Source: SCGC-AAA076-P13 sp905478035 (GTDB lineage: Bacteria > Pseudomonadota > Gammaproteobacteria > Magnimaribacterales > D2472). From it: a stretch of DNA of 64,000 nucleotides. Made by a program: the position numbers and the translations under genes. Shown here in pieces: positions 8,915 through 18,135 of this stretch. How positions within the stretch are numbered: the stretch's first letter is position 1; each line of letters starts with the position of its first letter. The notes beneath the pieces are model-generated. The model made no database searches, was not told the origin of the DNA, and saw only the letters and a program-made list of their open reading frames with translations. The stretch lies in the NCBI GenBank assembly GCA_943846785.1, contig OX044367.1, forward strand, positions 930,001-994,000, in the 5' to 3' direction.

Positions 8915-9598
8915 ATGAATAAATTAAAACTATTTTTTGTATTAGTTTTTGCTTTTAATATAAATGGGGCACCAGAAGGGGCCTTTAATACTCTTATGGT
9001 TAAAGCTAAAAATGTAGATGCTTATGTAGATTATATGAGAAACAATACTGGTCCATTTGAAGCAATTGGTGCTGATATGGCTGGTGTTTGCGTTACTCGG
9101 TCAGGCAATGATTATAAAGGCCAAATGTTTGTTTGGAACGCCTTTCCATCTGTTGAAAAGGCATTAGCTGCCTCTGACTTATATGATCCAATGAATGCAT
9201 CTGCTAGCTTTAATAAACTTAGAAAGGTCATGTATTCTGCTACTTTTAAACCCATTAAGGAATTTGATCTCAAACCAGGATCAGAAAGACTATGGAGACT
9301 AAAGCTTAATAATCCTAGAGCCTATGTTCAAAAGGTAACAGAATTAGAAATGGCAATGAATAAAGCAGGTCATGATATGAGAATAGGTGTTTTTGCTCCT
9401 ATAGCTGGTGGTAAGGAAGAGACTGGGATGTATCATGTAAGAGCCGTAAGTAATACTGCTGCAGAAAGTGGCGCTGCTCTAGATGACTATTATGCAGGTG
9501 CAAAATGGGGAGATATTTGGAGAGAATCTCTAAAGTATGTAGATGAAGTTGTTACCGATACTATGGAAAAATGTGAAGTTATATACACCGCAAATTGA
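8915..9598 (+). CDS. Secreted protein of unknown function with two similar ABM-like halves
   Basis: The 227-residue protein begins with a signal peptide (NKLKLFFVLVFAFNINGA). The mature part divides into two halves that follow the same pattern. The first runs MVKAKNVDAYVDYM, then a glycine-containing turn, then GQMFVWNAFPSVEKAL and DLY. The second runs LKLNNPRAYVQKVTE, then GVFAP, then GMYHVRAVSNTAAES and DDYY. This beta-alpha-beta repeat looks like two dimeric alpha/beta-barrel (ABM/NIPSNAP-type) modules in tandem. I do not recognise a named family and give no function. It probably resides in the periplasm. An AGGG ribosome site precedes the ATG, and it ends at its own hairpin terminator. 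Confidence 0.7.
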   Translation: MNKLKLFFVLVFAFNINGAPEGAFNTLMVKAKNVDAYVDYMRNNTGPFEAIGADMAGVCVTRSGNDYKGQMFVWNAFPSVEKALAASDLYDPMNASASFNKLRKVMYSATFKPIKEFDLKPGSERLWRLKLNNPRAYVQKVTELEMAMNKAGHDMRIGVFAPIAGGKEETGMYHVRAVSNTAAESGAALDDYYAGAKWGDIWRESLKYVDEVVTDTMEKCEVIYTAN

Positions 9599-9616
9599 TA
9601 TAGTAAAAGTTATCAT

Positions 9617-9640
9617 AAAAGGGAGCTATGCTCCCTTTTT
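9617..9640. terminator. Bidirectional rho-independent terminator
   Basis: A 10-bp stem, AAAAGGGAGC (9617-9626) with GCTCCCTTTT (9630-9639), closes a three-base TAT loop and is followed by T. It separates the secreted protein gene from the convergent cysteine synthase gene. The stem sequence is the same as in the terminator at 8349-8375. Confidence 0.9.
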
Positions 9641-9641
9641 A

Positions 9642-10667
9642 TTAGGACGTTGAATTTAAAAGATTTAATTCCTCATCATTCATTTCGGCTTCAATATCTT
9701 CAAACAAGAGACTAGATAAATATCTTTCTGCAGTATCAGCTAACATACAAAGTATTTTTGAGCCTTTTGGGGCTTTGTTAGCAACTTCCATAGCAACAGC
9801 AAAAGTTGATCCACCAGAGATACCAGTAAGGATGCCTTCATGAGCAGCTAATTTTTGAGACCATTGAATACCGTTGGCTCCTGCAACAGGAACTATCTCA
9901 TCTATAAAATCTTCATTAATAGACTCTTGTAGCACGAGAGGAATAAAATCAGTTGTCCATCCTTGGATTGGGTGTGGTTGCCAATCAGGGTGGGATTGAG
10001 CAGGAGCTCCATCATCTGTTCTTTCCTGAATATTTCCATTTACTAGAAGAGGTGCAACATCAGGCTCAGCCATTATAAGTTTAGTATGAGGCATTTCTTT
10101 TCTAAGCGTTCTTGCAACACCACTGAATGTACCACCAGTTCCATAGCCAGAAACCCAATAATCTAAACCGGAATCTTTAAAATCATTAACTATTTCATTT
10201 CCGGTAGTTTTTTCATGAATATTTGCATTAGCTTTATTTTCAAATTGCCTTGCATAAAACCAACCATTTTCATCAGCAAGTTTTTTTGCTTTGTTATATG
10301 CACCAGAGCCAGCCTCAGCAGCAGGAGTTAATAACACTTTTGCTCCTAAGAAACGCATCATTTTTCTTCTTTCTATTGATGCACTTTCTGGCATTGTAAT
10401 AACACAAGGATAATTCTTAGAAGCACAAACAAATGCTAAGCCTATACCTGTATTACCACTAGTGGCTTCAACTACAGTTTGTCCAGGTTTTAAGGTGCCA
10501 TTAGCTTCAGCTTCATTAATTATACTCAAAGCAAGTCTATCTTTTACAGAGCTCGCAGGGTTAAAGTATTCCGCTTTAACATAAAGCTCAATACCTTCTG
10601 GTGCTAAATTATTTATCTTGATGCTTGGTGTATTACCAACGGTTTCTAAAATACTATTAAATTTCAT
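9642..10667 (-). CDS. cysK: Cysteine synthase (O-acetylserine sulfhydrylase)
   Basis: The enzyme makes cysteine from O-acetylserine and sulfide with PLP. The 341-residue protein has VGNTP near the N-terminus, the PLP lysine in SSVKDR (Lys42), the substrate loop TSGNTG (about 69-74), the phosphate-binding GTGGTFSG, and ISGGST near the C-terminus. It is slightly longer than the enterobacterial CysK (about 323) because of an insertion around WQPHPIQGW and an acidic tail. That insertion is seen in some cysteine synthases and leaves open whether it is closer to CysK, CysM or a broader beta-replacement enzyme. It ends at the shared terminator and has no operon partner; the prolyl oligopeptidase gene lies upstream on the same strand with a gap of about 40 bases. 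Confidence 0.9.
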   Translation of the reverse strand: MKFNSILETVGNTPSIKINNLAPEGIELYVKAEYFNPASSVKDRLALSIINEAEANGTLKPGQTVVEATSGNTGIGLAFVCASKNYPCVITMPESASIERRKMMRFLGAKVLLTPAAEAGSGAYNKAKKLADENGWFYARQFENKANANIHEKTTGNEIVNDFKDSGLDYWVSGYGTGGTFSGVARTLRKEMPHTKLIMAEPDVAPLLVNGNIQERTDDGAPAQSHPDWQPHPIQGWTTDFIPLVLQESINEDFIDEIVPVAGANGIQWSQKLAAHEGILTGISGGSTFAVAMEVANKAPKGSKILCMLADTAERYLSSLLFEDIEAEMNDEELNLLNSTS

Positions 10668-10705
10668 GCTAATTATTTATAAAAAAATTGAGTTTATCAC
10701 AGTCG

Positions 10706-12751
10706 TTAATATTTGGTATCTTCATCAGCTAAGTTTAGAATAAAACTATATTCCATAGAGATTTCGTTGAATTGATTCAATCTTCCACTCAACCCCCCGT
10801 GACCACCAATAAGATTCATCTTCATAATAATATTGTTAGCTGATTGGTTATGATCTCTTAATTTTGCAATATATTTTGCTGGCTCAAAATATTGAACCTG
10901 TGAGTCATATAAACTAGATGTAACAAAAACAGAAGGATAGTTGTAATCGTTAATATTGTCATATGGTGAATATTGTTTGATGTAATTATATTCATCTAAA
11001 TTTGCTGGATTACCCCATTCACCATATTCAAAAGTTGTAAGAGGTATTGTTGGATCAGACATAGTAGTCAGCACATCTACAAATGGGACGCCGGACAAGA
11101 TTCCTCTATAAAGGGTAGGTTCAAAATTAATAATAGCGCCCATCAAAAGACCGCCAGCACTTCCTCCACGTGCAAATACTTTTTTAGAATTCCCAATATT
11201 CTGATTAAGAACAGACTTTACAACGTCATTGAAATCATTAAAGGTATTCAATTTATTTAATAATCTACCTTCTTCATACCAATGTTTGCCCATCTCTCCG
11301 CCACCACGTATATTAATAATAGCGAACACAAAACCTCTATCTATAAGCGGCAATAACGAAGATCTAAAAGTTGCATCTATATTGATACCATAAGAACCAT
11401 AACCATAAAATAAAATAGGTGCTTCTTTAAGGTTGGTATCAAGCCTAGATAAAAAAATTACAGGAACATTGGTTCCATCTCTAACTTCTACAAAAAGACG
11501 CTTATCAATATAATTAGTTGCATCAAAGCCAACTATATCCTTTTGCCATAATAAATTTGATTTATTTTCTTTTAGGTCATAGCTATATATTGATTCAGGA
11601 GAAGTAAGACTAGAGTATGTGTAGTTAAATTTTAAATTCTGTTTCTCATTATTAGATGATAAAGCTACATCGTATGCGTGATCTTCAAATTTAATATCTG
11701 ATTGTGAGTCAGTTAGAAGGTCTAGAATAGTAATTTCTGGCAACCCATTTTTTCTAACTTCAAGTATTAAATGATTACTAATCGTATAAATATTATTTAT
11801 AAAAATTAAATCATTGTGAGGAACTATCACATTCATATCTTTAATATTTTTTGTCTTCATGTCCGAAAGTAAGACATGGAAATTTGGAGCCTTATGATTT
11901 GATAAGACAAAAAATTTATCATCTTCGACATGATCTAAGTAGTACAAATGATTATTTGTTCTAGCCATAAAGACCAATGGTGACTCGAGAGGCTCCATTG
12001 TATCTATTAATCTAATTTCATTTTCATCTGTTGAATCAATATTTATATATATGTAATCTTTAGATTTAGATAGTGATAAGAAGATATTAAATTTTAAGTC
12101 TTCCTCTTTAAAGAGTAGTTTATCTTCTGTGCTATTTGTTCCAATTTTATGTACAAAGACTGAATCCGATATAAGTGTTATTGGGTCTTTTTTTGAATAT
12201 ATTAGGTAGTTATTGTCTTTTGACCATATAGGAGCTCCTGATGTCAATTCTAAGCAATCTGCAAGAACCTCCATGGTTTCAGTATCAAGAACTTTAATAG
12301 TAAATTCTCGCCTTCCTGTATTGTCCTCACTAAAAGCAACATATTTGTTACTAGGAGAAGGGGATATAGATTGGATTGAATAATATTCCTGATTTTTTAG
12401 GTTTTCGTTTGCATCTATTAGCAACTCTTCTTTTCCATTTACCATTCTGAAGTAACGAGGCAATTGGTCATTTTTTTTAATTTTATTGAAATACTTAATT
12501 CTATTATTAGTAAATCCAAAAGAGGTTTCTTCATCTGGTATTTGTTGTATTAGCTCAGCGGCTATTTCATCAGAATATGGTTTTCTAGAACTAAACCATT
12601 GATCTGCATATTCATTTTCAGATTCCAGATATGAAAGCATTTCTTTATTAGTTCTTGAGTCATCTCTTAACCAATAATAATTATCTGTTCTTGAGTGATT
12701 ATGTTGTTCCAGAATGTATGGTATTTTTTTTGGTTTTGGTGCCTGCATCAT
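10706..12751 (-). CDS. Prolyl oligopeptidase family serine peptidase (S9A, oligopeptidase B-like)
   Basis: The 681-residue protein starts with the S9A opening (HNHSRTDNYYWLRDD), has a central beta-propeller, and a C-terminal alpha/beta hydrolase domain. The nucleophile Ser lies in RGGSAGGLLMGA, preceded by the INIRGGGEMG oxyanion segment; the charge-relay Asp is probably in SSLYDSQV and the His in GGHGGLSGR. The length matches oligopeptidase B (PtrB, about 690), which cleaves short peptides after basic residues. There is no signal peptide, so it acts in the cytoplasm. The start is the second Met-free choice MMQAPKPKK at 12751 (or one codon later). It is divergent from a YeiH-like exporter gene. 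Confidence 0.9.
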   Translation of the reverse strand: MMQAPKPKKIPYILEQHNHSRTDNYYWLRDDSRTNKEMLSYLESENEYADQWFSSRKPYSDEIAAELIQQIPDEETSFGFTNNRIKYFNKIKKNDQLPRYFRMVNGKEELLIDANENLKNQEYYSIQSISPSPSNKYVAFSEDNTGRREFTIKVLDTETMEVLADCLELTSGAPIWSKDNNYLIYSKKDPITLISDSVFVHKIGTNSTEDKLLFKEEDLKFNIFLSLSKSKDYIYINIDSTDENEIRLIDTMEPLESPLVFMARTNNHLYYLDHVEDDKFFVLSNHKAPNFHVLLSDMKTKNIKDMNVIVPHNDLIFINNIYTISNHLILEVRKNGLPEITILDLLTDSQSDIKFEDHAYDVALSSNNEKQNLKFNYTYSSLTSPESIYSYDLKENKSNLLWQKDIVGFDATNYIDKRLFVEVRDGTNVPVIFLSRLDTNLKEAPILFYGYGSYGINIDATFRSSLLPLIDRGFVFAIINIRGGGEMGKHWYEEGRLLNKLNTFNDFNDVVKSVLNQNIGNSKKVFARGGSAGGLLMGAIINFEPTLYRGILSGVPFVDVLTTMSDPTIPLTTFEYGEWGNPANLDEYNYIKQYSPYDNINDYNYPSVFVTSSLYDSQVQYFEPAKYIAKLRDHNQSANNIIMKMNLIGGHGGLSGRLNQFNEISMEYSFILNLADEDTKY

Positions 12752-12821
12752 AGTTTTTATACGTTATTATCTATAAAGTTAATTAAATAATTATTACATA
12801 TTAATAAGGTAACAAATCGTA

Positions 12822-13730
12822 ATGTCTCATTTAATAGCCCTAATATTTATATCAGTTTCTGTTTATATAGGTTCTGCATTTATGTCGTTATTATTGGGCA
12901 TTATTTTTGCATATTATTTTGACTTGCTCGAAAGTTTTTTCACTAAAAAAGTTGGCTCAAAGTTTATTCAAATTGGTATTATTTTATTAGCATTTTCAAT
13001 ACCTATTTATGATGCATATGAGTTAACAAAGACCTTTATTCCTTTCATCTCAATATTTGTTCTTTTGATTTTATTGTTTGGATTCATTATTGGTAAATTT
13101 TTTAATTTAAAACGTAACCAAATTATTCTCATATCTAGCGGCACAGCAATATGTGGTGCTACAGCAATCGCAGCCATTGCACCTATTGTTAAAGCTAGCC
13201 CTAAGTCACTAGTGACCTCTATCTCATTAGTTTTTATATTAAATGCATTTGCGCTAGTTTTTTTTCCTTTTATAGGTACTTATTTTGGATTGTCGCAGGA
13301 GTTTTTTGGAGCTTGGGTTGCTCTTTCAATTCATGATACTGCTTCAGTCTTAGGAGCAGCACTTTCTTTCGGCGAAGAGTCTGTTGATGTTGCTACTACA
13401 ATCAAATTAACTAGAACGCTTTGGTTGATTCCTCTCATGATAGTTCTTTCAATTTATTATGATAAAAAAACAACCTTTAAAATGCCTATTTTTGTTCTTA
13501 TTTTTATAGCTGTATTATTTTTAAATACCTATCTTGATATTAGCAATATGACAGCCTTATTTATTGATCAAACTAGTAATATTTTTCTTTTTACTGGTCT
13601 GTTTTGCATCGGGACATCTATAGATAAAGAATCTATGTTAACTTTGAGCAAAGGGATTGTTCTCCATGCATTAATTTTATGGGTAATTGCAATCTTGCTA
13701 TCATTTATATTAGTATCTTACGTAATATAA
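12822..13730 (+). CDS. YeiH-family (UPF0324) membrane protein, putative sulfate exporter family
   Basis: This 302-residue protein is almost entirely hydrophobic, with about ten membrane segments. It carries the family signature SSGTAICGATAIAAIAPIV in the middle and SIHDTASVLGAA further on, both typical of the YeiH/UPF0324 family. Members are annotated as putative sulfate exporters, on limited evidence; a role near sulfatase and cysteine genes would make sense here but is not shown. It is slightly shorter than the usual 340-350 residues, mostly at the N-terminus. It is followed after about 15 bases by an aminotransferase gene, so it may be first in a small operon. Confidence 0.8.
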   Translation: MSHLIALIFISVSVYIGSAFMSLLLGIIFAYYFDLLESFFTKKVGSKFIQIGIILLAFSIPIYDAYELTKTFIPFISIFVLLILLFGFIIGKFFNLKRNQIILISSGTAICGATAIAAIAPIVKASPKSLVTSISLVFILNAFALVFFPFIGTYFGLSQEFFGAWVALSIHDTASVLGAALSFGEESVDVATTIKLTRTLWLIPLMIVLSIYYDKKTTFKMPIFVLIFIAVLFLNTYLDISNMTALFIDQTSNIFLFTGLFCIGTSIDKESMLTLSKGIVLHALILWVIAILLSFILVSYVI

Positions 13731-13746
13731 AATTACTTTAAGCTGT

Positions 13747-14640
13747 ATGAAAAATAACCTTGAGTCTCATATTAAACTAAATGAAAACATCATAATTTAC
13801 ATAGATGGTGAATTGATTTCAAAAGCTGATGCCAGTGTTTCTGTTTATGATAGTGGTTTTATGATGGGAGACGGCATATGGGAGGGTATACGACTAGTTA
13901 ATAAAAAATGGCTGTTTTTAGATGATCATATTGATAGGTTGTTCGAGGGCGCTAAGGCTATAGATCTTGATATTGGATTGACTAAAAATGATATAAAAAA
14001 GGAGCTATTTAAAACTCAAGAAGCTAATAAAATGACTGATAAAGCCCACGCAAGACTTATGGTTACTCGTGGGGTAAAAAGTAAACCGTTTCAACGACCA
14101 TCCTATTCTCTTAACGGACCAACAATAGTAATCATTATGGAGCATTCTGAAGATGCTACGGACAATCCACCAATCAAATTAGCTACAGTTTCTCAAGTAA
14201 GAGGAAACCCCATGGTACAAGACCCTAAGCTTAATAGTCATTCCAAACTTAATTGTATATTGGCCTGCATACAAGCAGAAAAAGCAGGAGCTGATGAGGC
14301 TTTAATGCTAGATCCTAATGGTTTTGTCAGTACAACTAATTCTTGTAATTTCTTTATAGTAAAAAATGGGCAGGTTTGGACTAGTACTGGTGACTATTGC
14401 ATGAACGGCATTACTAGAAAAAAAATTATTGAGATTTGTATATCTAATAACATACCTATATTTGAGAAGAACTTTTCTTTAGTAGATGTATATTCAGCCG
14501 ATGAGGCGTTTATAACTGGAACTCTAGGCTCATTAGTTTCTGTGGAATCTATAGATGGTAGATTGATTGAAAACAATGCTAATTACTCAATGACTCAACA
14601 ACTCCTTCACCTATACAACGACTTAACTCATAGTGTCTAA
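13747..14640 (+). CDS. PLP class IV aminotransferase (branched-chain / D-amino acid aminotransferase family)
   Basis: The 297-residue protein has the fold-type IV pattern: YIDGELISKADASVSVYDSGFMMGDG near the start in two parts, the PLP lysine in NSHSKLN (Lys167), an NSCNFF segment with the family's Asn-x-Phe, GITRKKI, and the C-terminal DEAFITGTLGSLVSVESIDG region. It transfers amino groups between amino acids and 2-oxo acids; family members include IlvE, D-amino acid transaminase and aminodeoxychorismate lyase. The stop codon overlaps the GTG start of a sulfotransferase-like gene by eight bases, so the two proteins are translationally coupled and probably work together. The specific substrate cannot be assigned from sequence, and it need not be the housekeeping IlvE. 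Confidence 0.85.
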   Translation: MKNNLESHIKLNENIIIYIDGELISKADASVSVYDSGFMMGDGIWEGIRLVNKKWLFLDDHIDRLFEGAKAIDLDIGLTKNDIKKELFKTQEANKMTDKAHARLMVTRGVKSKPFQRPSYSLNGPTIVIIMEHSEDATDNPPIKLATVSQVRGNPMVQDPKLNSHSKLNCILACIQAEKAGADEALMLDPNGFVSTTNSCNFFIVKNGQVWTSTGDYCMNGITRKKIIEICISNNIPIFEKNFSLVDVYSADEAFITGTLGSLVSVESIDGRLIENNANYSMTQQLLHLYNDLTHSV

Positions 14641-15358
14641 AAGGCAAAACATTGCAATCTGGTCAGGACCACGCAATCTATCCACAGCTTTAATGAGGAG
14701 TTTTGGGAACAGAAGAGATGTTACTGCTGTATATGATGAGCCATTCTATGCATCATATTTGATAACAACTAAAAAGAAACATCCAATGTTTGATGAAGTT
14801 ATAGAATCCCAAGAGAATGATTATAATCAAGTTGTTAAAGCCTGCACTAAGAGTGCTGGCAATGGTATTTGCTATCAAAAACACATGGTTCACCATTTAC
14901 ATCCCAACCACAGTAAAAAATGGATTTTATCTTGTACAAACTGTTTCTTAATAAGAAAACCTGAAGAAGTGATTTCTAGCTTCCTTGATAAATGGCCGGA
15001 AGCAACATTTGAAGACTTTGGTTTCAAGGAACAATTTGGTCTTTATAACTACCTTTTAGATAAAGGTGGCGAAGCTCCTGTGGTTGTAGATGCAAGTGAT
15101 TTAAGAAATAACAGTGAAACAACATTAAAGAAACTTTGCTTTGCACTTAATATTGATTGGGATCCTTTAATGCTTTGTTGGACAACTGGTCTTAAAGACT
15201 ATGATGGTGTTTGGGCAAAACATTGGTATCCATCTGTCATGCTTTCAAGTTCATTTAGGCCTGAATCAGGAAAAATAAAAGTTTATAGCCAAAATATTAT
15301 TGATTTTGCTGATATTGCAAGAGATTATTACAAAGAGCTATTTAAAAATAAAATATAG
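14633..15358 (+). CDS. Sulfotransferase-like P-loop protein coupled to the aminotransferase
   Basis: The gene starts at a GTG (14633) inside the 3' end of the aminotransferase gene. The 241-residue protein begins with IAIWSGPRNLSTALMRSF, a P-loop-like PAPS-binding segment of the sulfotransferase fold, followed by DEPFYASYL. A second family segment, FLIRKPEEVISSFLDKW, matches the 3'-phosphate-binding strand and helix (R-x-P-x-x-x-x-x-S). Proteins of this type are found beside, and in some lineages fused to, class IV aminotransferases; I state that from memory and no reaction is established. It may transfer sulfate, or only bind a nucleotide. No signal peptide, so it is cytoplasmic. Confidence 0.75.
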   Translation: MSKRQNIAIWSGPRNLSTALMRSFGNRRDVTAVYDEPFYASYLITTKKKHPMFDEVIESQENDYNQVVKACTKSAGNGICYQKHMVHHLHPNHSKKWILSCTNCFLIRKPEEVISSFLDKWPEATFEDFGFKEQFGLYNYLLDKGGEAPVVVDASDLRNNSETTLKKLCFALNIDWDPLMLCWTTGLKDYDGVWAKHWYPSVMLSSSFRPESGKIKVYSQNIIDFADIARDYYKELFKNKI

Positions 15359-15399
15359 AATAAGTGATAAGCTATATTTAAAAATTTATGGAGTTATTT

Positions 15400-16905
15400 A
15401 TGAAGAATGCATATCTATTTGCCCTTATATTTGCATCGGTTTTATTTTCTTTAGATGCTGTCACATCTGATGAAGATACTAATGCTTGTGAAGAAAATAC
15501 AATCATTAATGAAAAAAGTTTTACAAAAGATTTTGAAGGTATATTTAATGGAAAAAAACTTAACTATAGCGCCAGTCTTAAAGAAAAAATTCTTTATGAA
15601 AAAGAAGATTCCAGTGCACCCTTAGCTTCATTTTTTTATTCAGAATATATTGTTGATAGTAAAGAAAACAGACCTGTCATGTTTGTATTTAACGGAGGTC
15701 CTGGTTCAGCATCATTATGGTTACATATGGGTGTGCTTGGACCAAAAGTAGTTAAAGTGCCAAGTGATGCGTCAGATGATGGTTCGGCGCCTTATAACAT
15801 CGTAGATAACAAACTTTCTCCTTTAAGTGAAACAGATATGGTCTTTATTGACCCAGTTGGAACTGGTTATAGCAGGGCGGCTGGCTGTCATGAAGGTTCA
15901 GAATTTTGGGGTGTAAATGAAGATCCAAAAATTATTGCAGAATTTATAAGACGTTGGATTACAGATAATAAACGCTGGAACTCTCCTAAATATATATTAG
16001 GTGAGAGCTATGGAGGTATAAGAGGGCCTTTGCTTGTCTCTGAATTAAGATCAGGTGATATTACTCCAATAGAGGTAAATGGATTGCTAATGGTTGCTCC
16101 TGCTTCAGATTATCAATATTTGGTATTTCATCCAGGAAATAATAGTCCTCATTATGGATTCTTTCCATCATATGCTGCAACTGCGTTTTACCATGGAAAA
16201 GTAAATACAAAAAAATCGCTAAAGGAATTTTATAAAGATTCAAAAAACTTTAGTTTAAATGTTTATGGTCCAGCCTTGCTTAAAGGATCTCGTCTAGATG
16301 CCAAAGAAAAAGAAAATTTAATTAATGAATATGTATCTTTTACTGGTCTATCTAAAAGATTTGTTGAAGATTTTAATCTAAGAATCGATCCGTCAAGTTT
16401 TAGAAAAGAGCTTCTCAGAGACGAGGGTTATTCTGTAGGCAGGCTTGATTCAAGATACAAGACATCTGATTATATTTCTGGTGGTCAAAATTCAGATACA
16501 GATGTATCTAGTGAAGGTTTTATGTCTGCATATGTTACAGCTATGCACACTTGGTTTGCCGAGATAGGTGTTGAAATGAAAATGTTATATCAAAGTGGTG
16601 ACTCAGATGTTTATTTAAGTTGGAAACACCCTCAAAAATGGAAAGGTAATGATTTTGGTTATGTTAATACTGTTCCTCATATAGCTAGAGCGCAAAGATA
16701 TAATAAAGATTTTAAAGTTTATGTATCATGTGGACTTTACGATCTTGCAACTCCATGTTTTACAGCTGAAAATTTTATGAATGATAATTCAGTTGATATG
16801 AGTAGGGTTGTTTTTTCTGAATTTGAAGCAGGGCATATGATGTATAACCATCAACCATCATTTGATAGATTTTTAAAAGAGGTTAATGAATTTATATCTA
16901 AATAA
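15400..16905 (+). CDS. Secreted serine carboxypeptidase-like peptidase (S10 family)
   Basis: An in-frame ATG exists at 15388, but its own GGAG forms a well-placed ribosome site for the ATG at 15400, which also gives a clean signal peptide (MKNAYLFALIFASVLFSLDA). I therefore use 15400. The mature protein has FVFNGGPGSASLW (oxyanion hole), GESYGG with the nucleophile Ser203, YDLATP with the catalytic Asp, and EAGHMMY with the catalytic His. This is the S10 carboxypeptidase family (alpha/beta hydrolase fold), which removes C-terminal residues from peptides, often at acidic pH. It is about 500 residues, the usual size for bacterial members, and should act in the periplasm or outside the cell. Confidence 0.9.
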   Translation: MKNAYLFALIFASVLFSLDAVTSDEDTNACEENTIINEKSFTKDFEGIFNGKKLNYSASLKEKILYEKEDSSAPLASFFYSEYIVDSKENRPVMFVFNGGPGSASLWLHMGVLGPKVVKVPSDASDDGSAPYNIVDNKLSPLSETDMVFIDPVGTGYSRAAGCHEGSEFWGVNEDPKIIAEFIRRWITDNKRWNSPKYILGESYGGIRGPLLVSELRSGDITPIEVNGLLMVAPASDYQYLVFHPGNNSPHYGFFPSYAATAFYHGKVNTKKSLKEFYKDSKNFSLNVYGPALLKGSRLDAKEKENLINEYVSFTGLSKRFVEDFNLRIDPSSFRKELLRDEGYSVGRLDSRYKTSDYISGGQNSDTDVSSEGFMSAYVTAMHTWFAEIGVEMKMLYQSGDSDVYLSWKHPQKWKGNDFGYVNTVPHIARAQRYNKDFKVYVSCGLYDLATPCFTAENFMNDNSVDMSRVVFSEFEAGHMMYNHQPSFDRFLKEVNEFISK

Positions 16906-16947
16906 ATTTTTTAATTCAATGAAGACTGTTAAAGAAGGCAATTAATT

Positions 16948-18135
16948 ATGTATGGTAATTTTAAAACTCACTTAGCAAATCAACTTAATCAAATTTATGA
17001 TGATGGCTTGTATAAAACTGAGCGGGAAATAACTACTCCTCAGGGCTCAATCGTAAATACGATAGAGATAAATAATTTAATTAATCTTTGTGCTAATAAC
17101 TATCTAGGTCTTGCTGAGAACCGTTATATAAAAGATGCAGCAAAAAAAGGCTTAGATGATTGGGGTTATGGAATGGCCTCAGTTAGATTTATTTGCGGGA
17201 CTCAAACTTTACATAAAGAATTAGAAAATAAATTAAGTAAATTCGTTGGTATGGAAGACACTATACTTTACCCATCATGTTTTGATGCAAATGCTGGTCT
17301 GTATGAGACTATTTTAAGTAGTGACGATGCGGTGATATCTGATTCGCTTAATCATGCCAGCATTATAGACGGCATTAGACTTTGCAAAGCATCTCGTTTT
17401 CGCTATAAAAATAATGATATGGATGATCTAGAGATTCAATTAAAAGCAGCTGTTTTAAATGGAGCTCGTTACAAATTAATAACAACTGATGGCGTTTTCT
17501 CAATGGATGGAACGATTGCAAAACTTGATAAAATTTGTGAACTTGCTGAAAAATATGATGCATTAGTGCACTTTGATGATTGCCATGCAACAGGATTCAT
17601 AGGAGATACAGGCCGAGGAACTCACGAATATCATAAATGTATGGACAAGGTTGATATTATTACAGGAACGCTTGGAAAGGCACTAGGAGGAGCGAGTGGG
17701 GGCTATACAAGTGCTCATAGTGAAATTGTTAATCTGCTTCGTCAAAGATCAAGACCATATCTATTTTCCAACACAGTTGCTCCACCAGTAGTGGCTGGAG
17801 CAATCAAAGCTATTGATTTGGTTGAAACTTCAATTAATCTCCAGACAAAACTTAAAGAAAATACTAAATATTTTCGTAAAGGCTTAGAGAACCTTGGCTT
17901 TAATTTACTTCCAGGAGAACACCCAATCATTCCAATAATGATAGGTGATGCTTCGTTGGCAGCAAAATTTGCTGCAGAAATGTTAAATAATGGTGTTTAT
18001 GTGATTGCTTTTTCATATCCAGTTGTAGCAAAAGGAATGGCACGAATAAGAACTCAAATGTCAGCATCATTCTCAAAAGAAGATTTAGATTCTGCTCTTC
18101 ATTCATTTGCATTAGCTAAGGATAAAATTCTATGA
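16948..18135 (+). CDS. kbl: 2-amino-3-ketobutyrate CoA ligase (glycine C-acetyltransferase)
   Basis: The enzyme splits 2-amino-3-oxobutyrate with CoA into glycine and acetyl-CoA, the second step of threonine breakdown. The 395-residue protein matches the alpha-oxoamine synthase family: LCANNYLGLAE, GYGMASVRFICGTQ, SDSLNHASIIDGIRL, HFDDCHATGF, and the PLP lysine in TGTLGKALGG at position 244, the same position as in the Escherichia coli enzyme. Its TGA overlaps the ATG of tdh (ATGA), so the two are translationally coupled, as in the enterobacterial kbl-tdh operon. Size and motifs leave little room for the related BioF or HemA. Confidence 0.95.
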   Translation: MYGNFKTHLANQLNQIYDDGLYKTEREITTPQGSIVNTIEINNLINLCANNYLGLAENRYIKDAAKKGLDDWGYGMASVRFICGTQTLHKELENKLSKFVGMEDTILYPSCFDANAGLYETILSSDDAVISDSLNHASIIDGIRLCKASRFRYKNNDMDDLEIQLKAAVLNGARYKLITTDGVFSMDGTIAKLDKICELAEKYDALVHFDDCHATGFIGDTGRGTHEYHKCMDKVDIITGTLGKALGGASGGYTSAHSEIVNLLRQRSRPYLFSNTVAPPVVAGAIKAIDLVETSINLQTKLKENTKYFRKGLENLGFNLLPGEHPIIPIMIGDASLAAKFAAEMLNNGVYVIAFSYPVVAKGMARIRTQMSASFSKEDLDSALHSFALAKDKIL

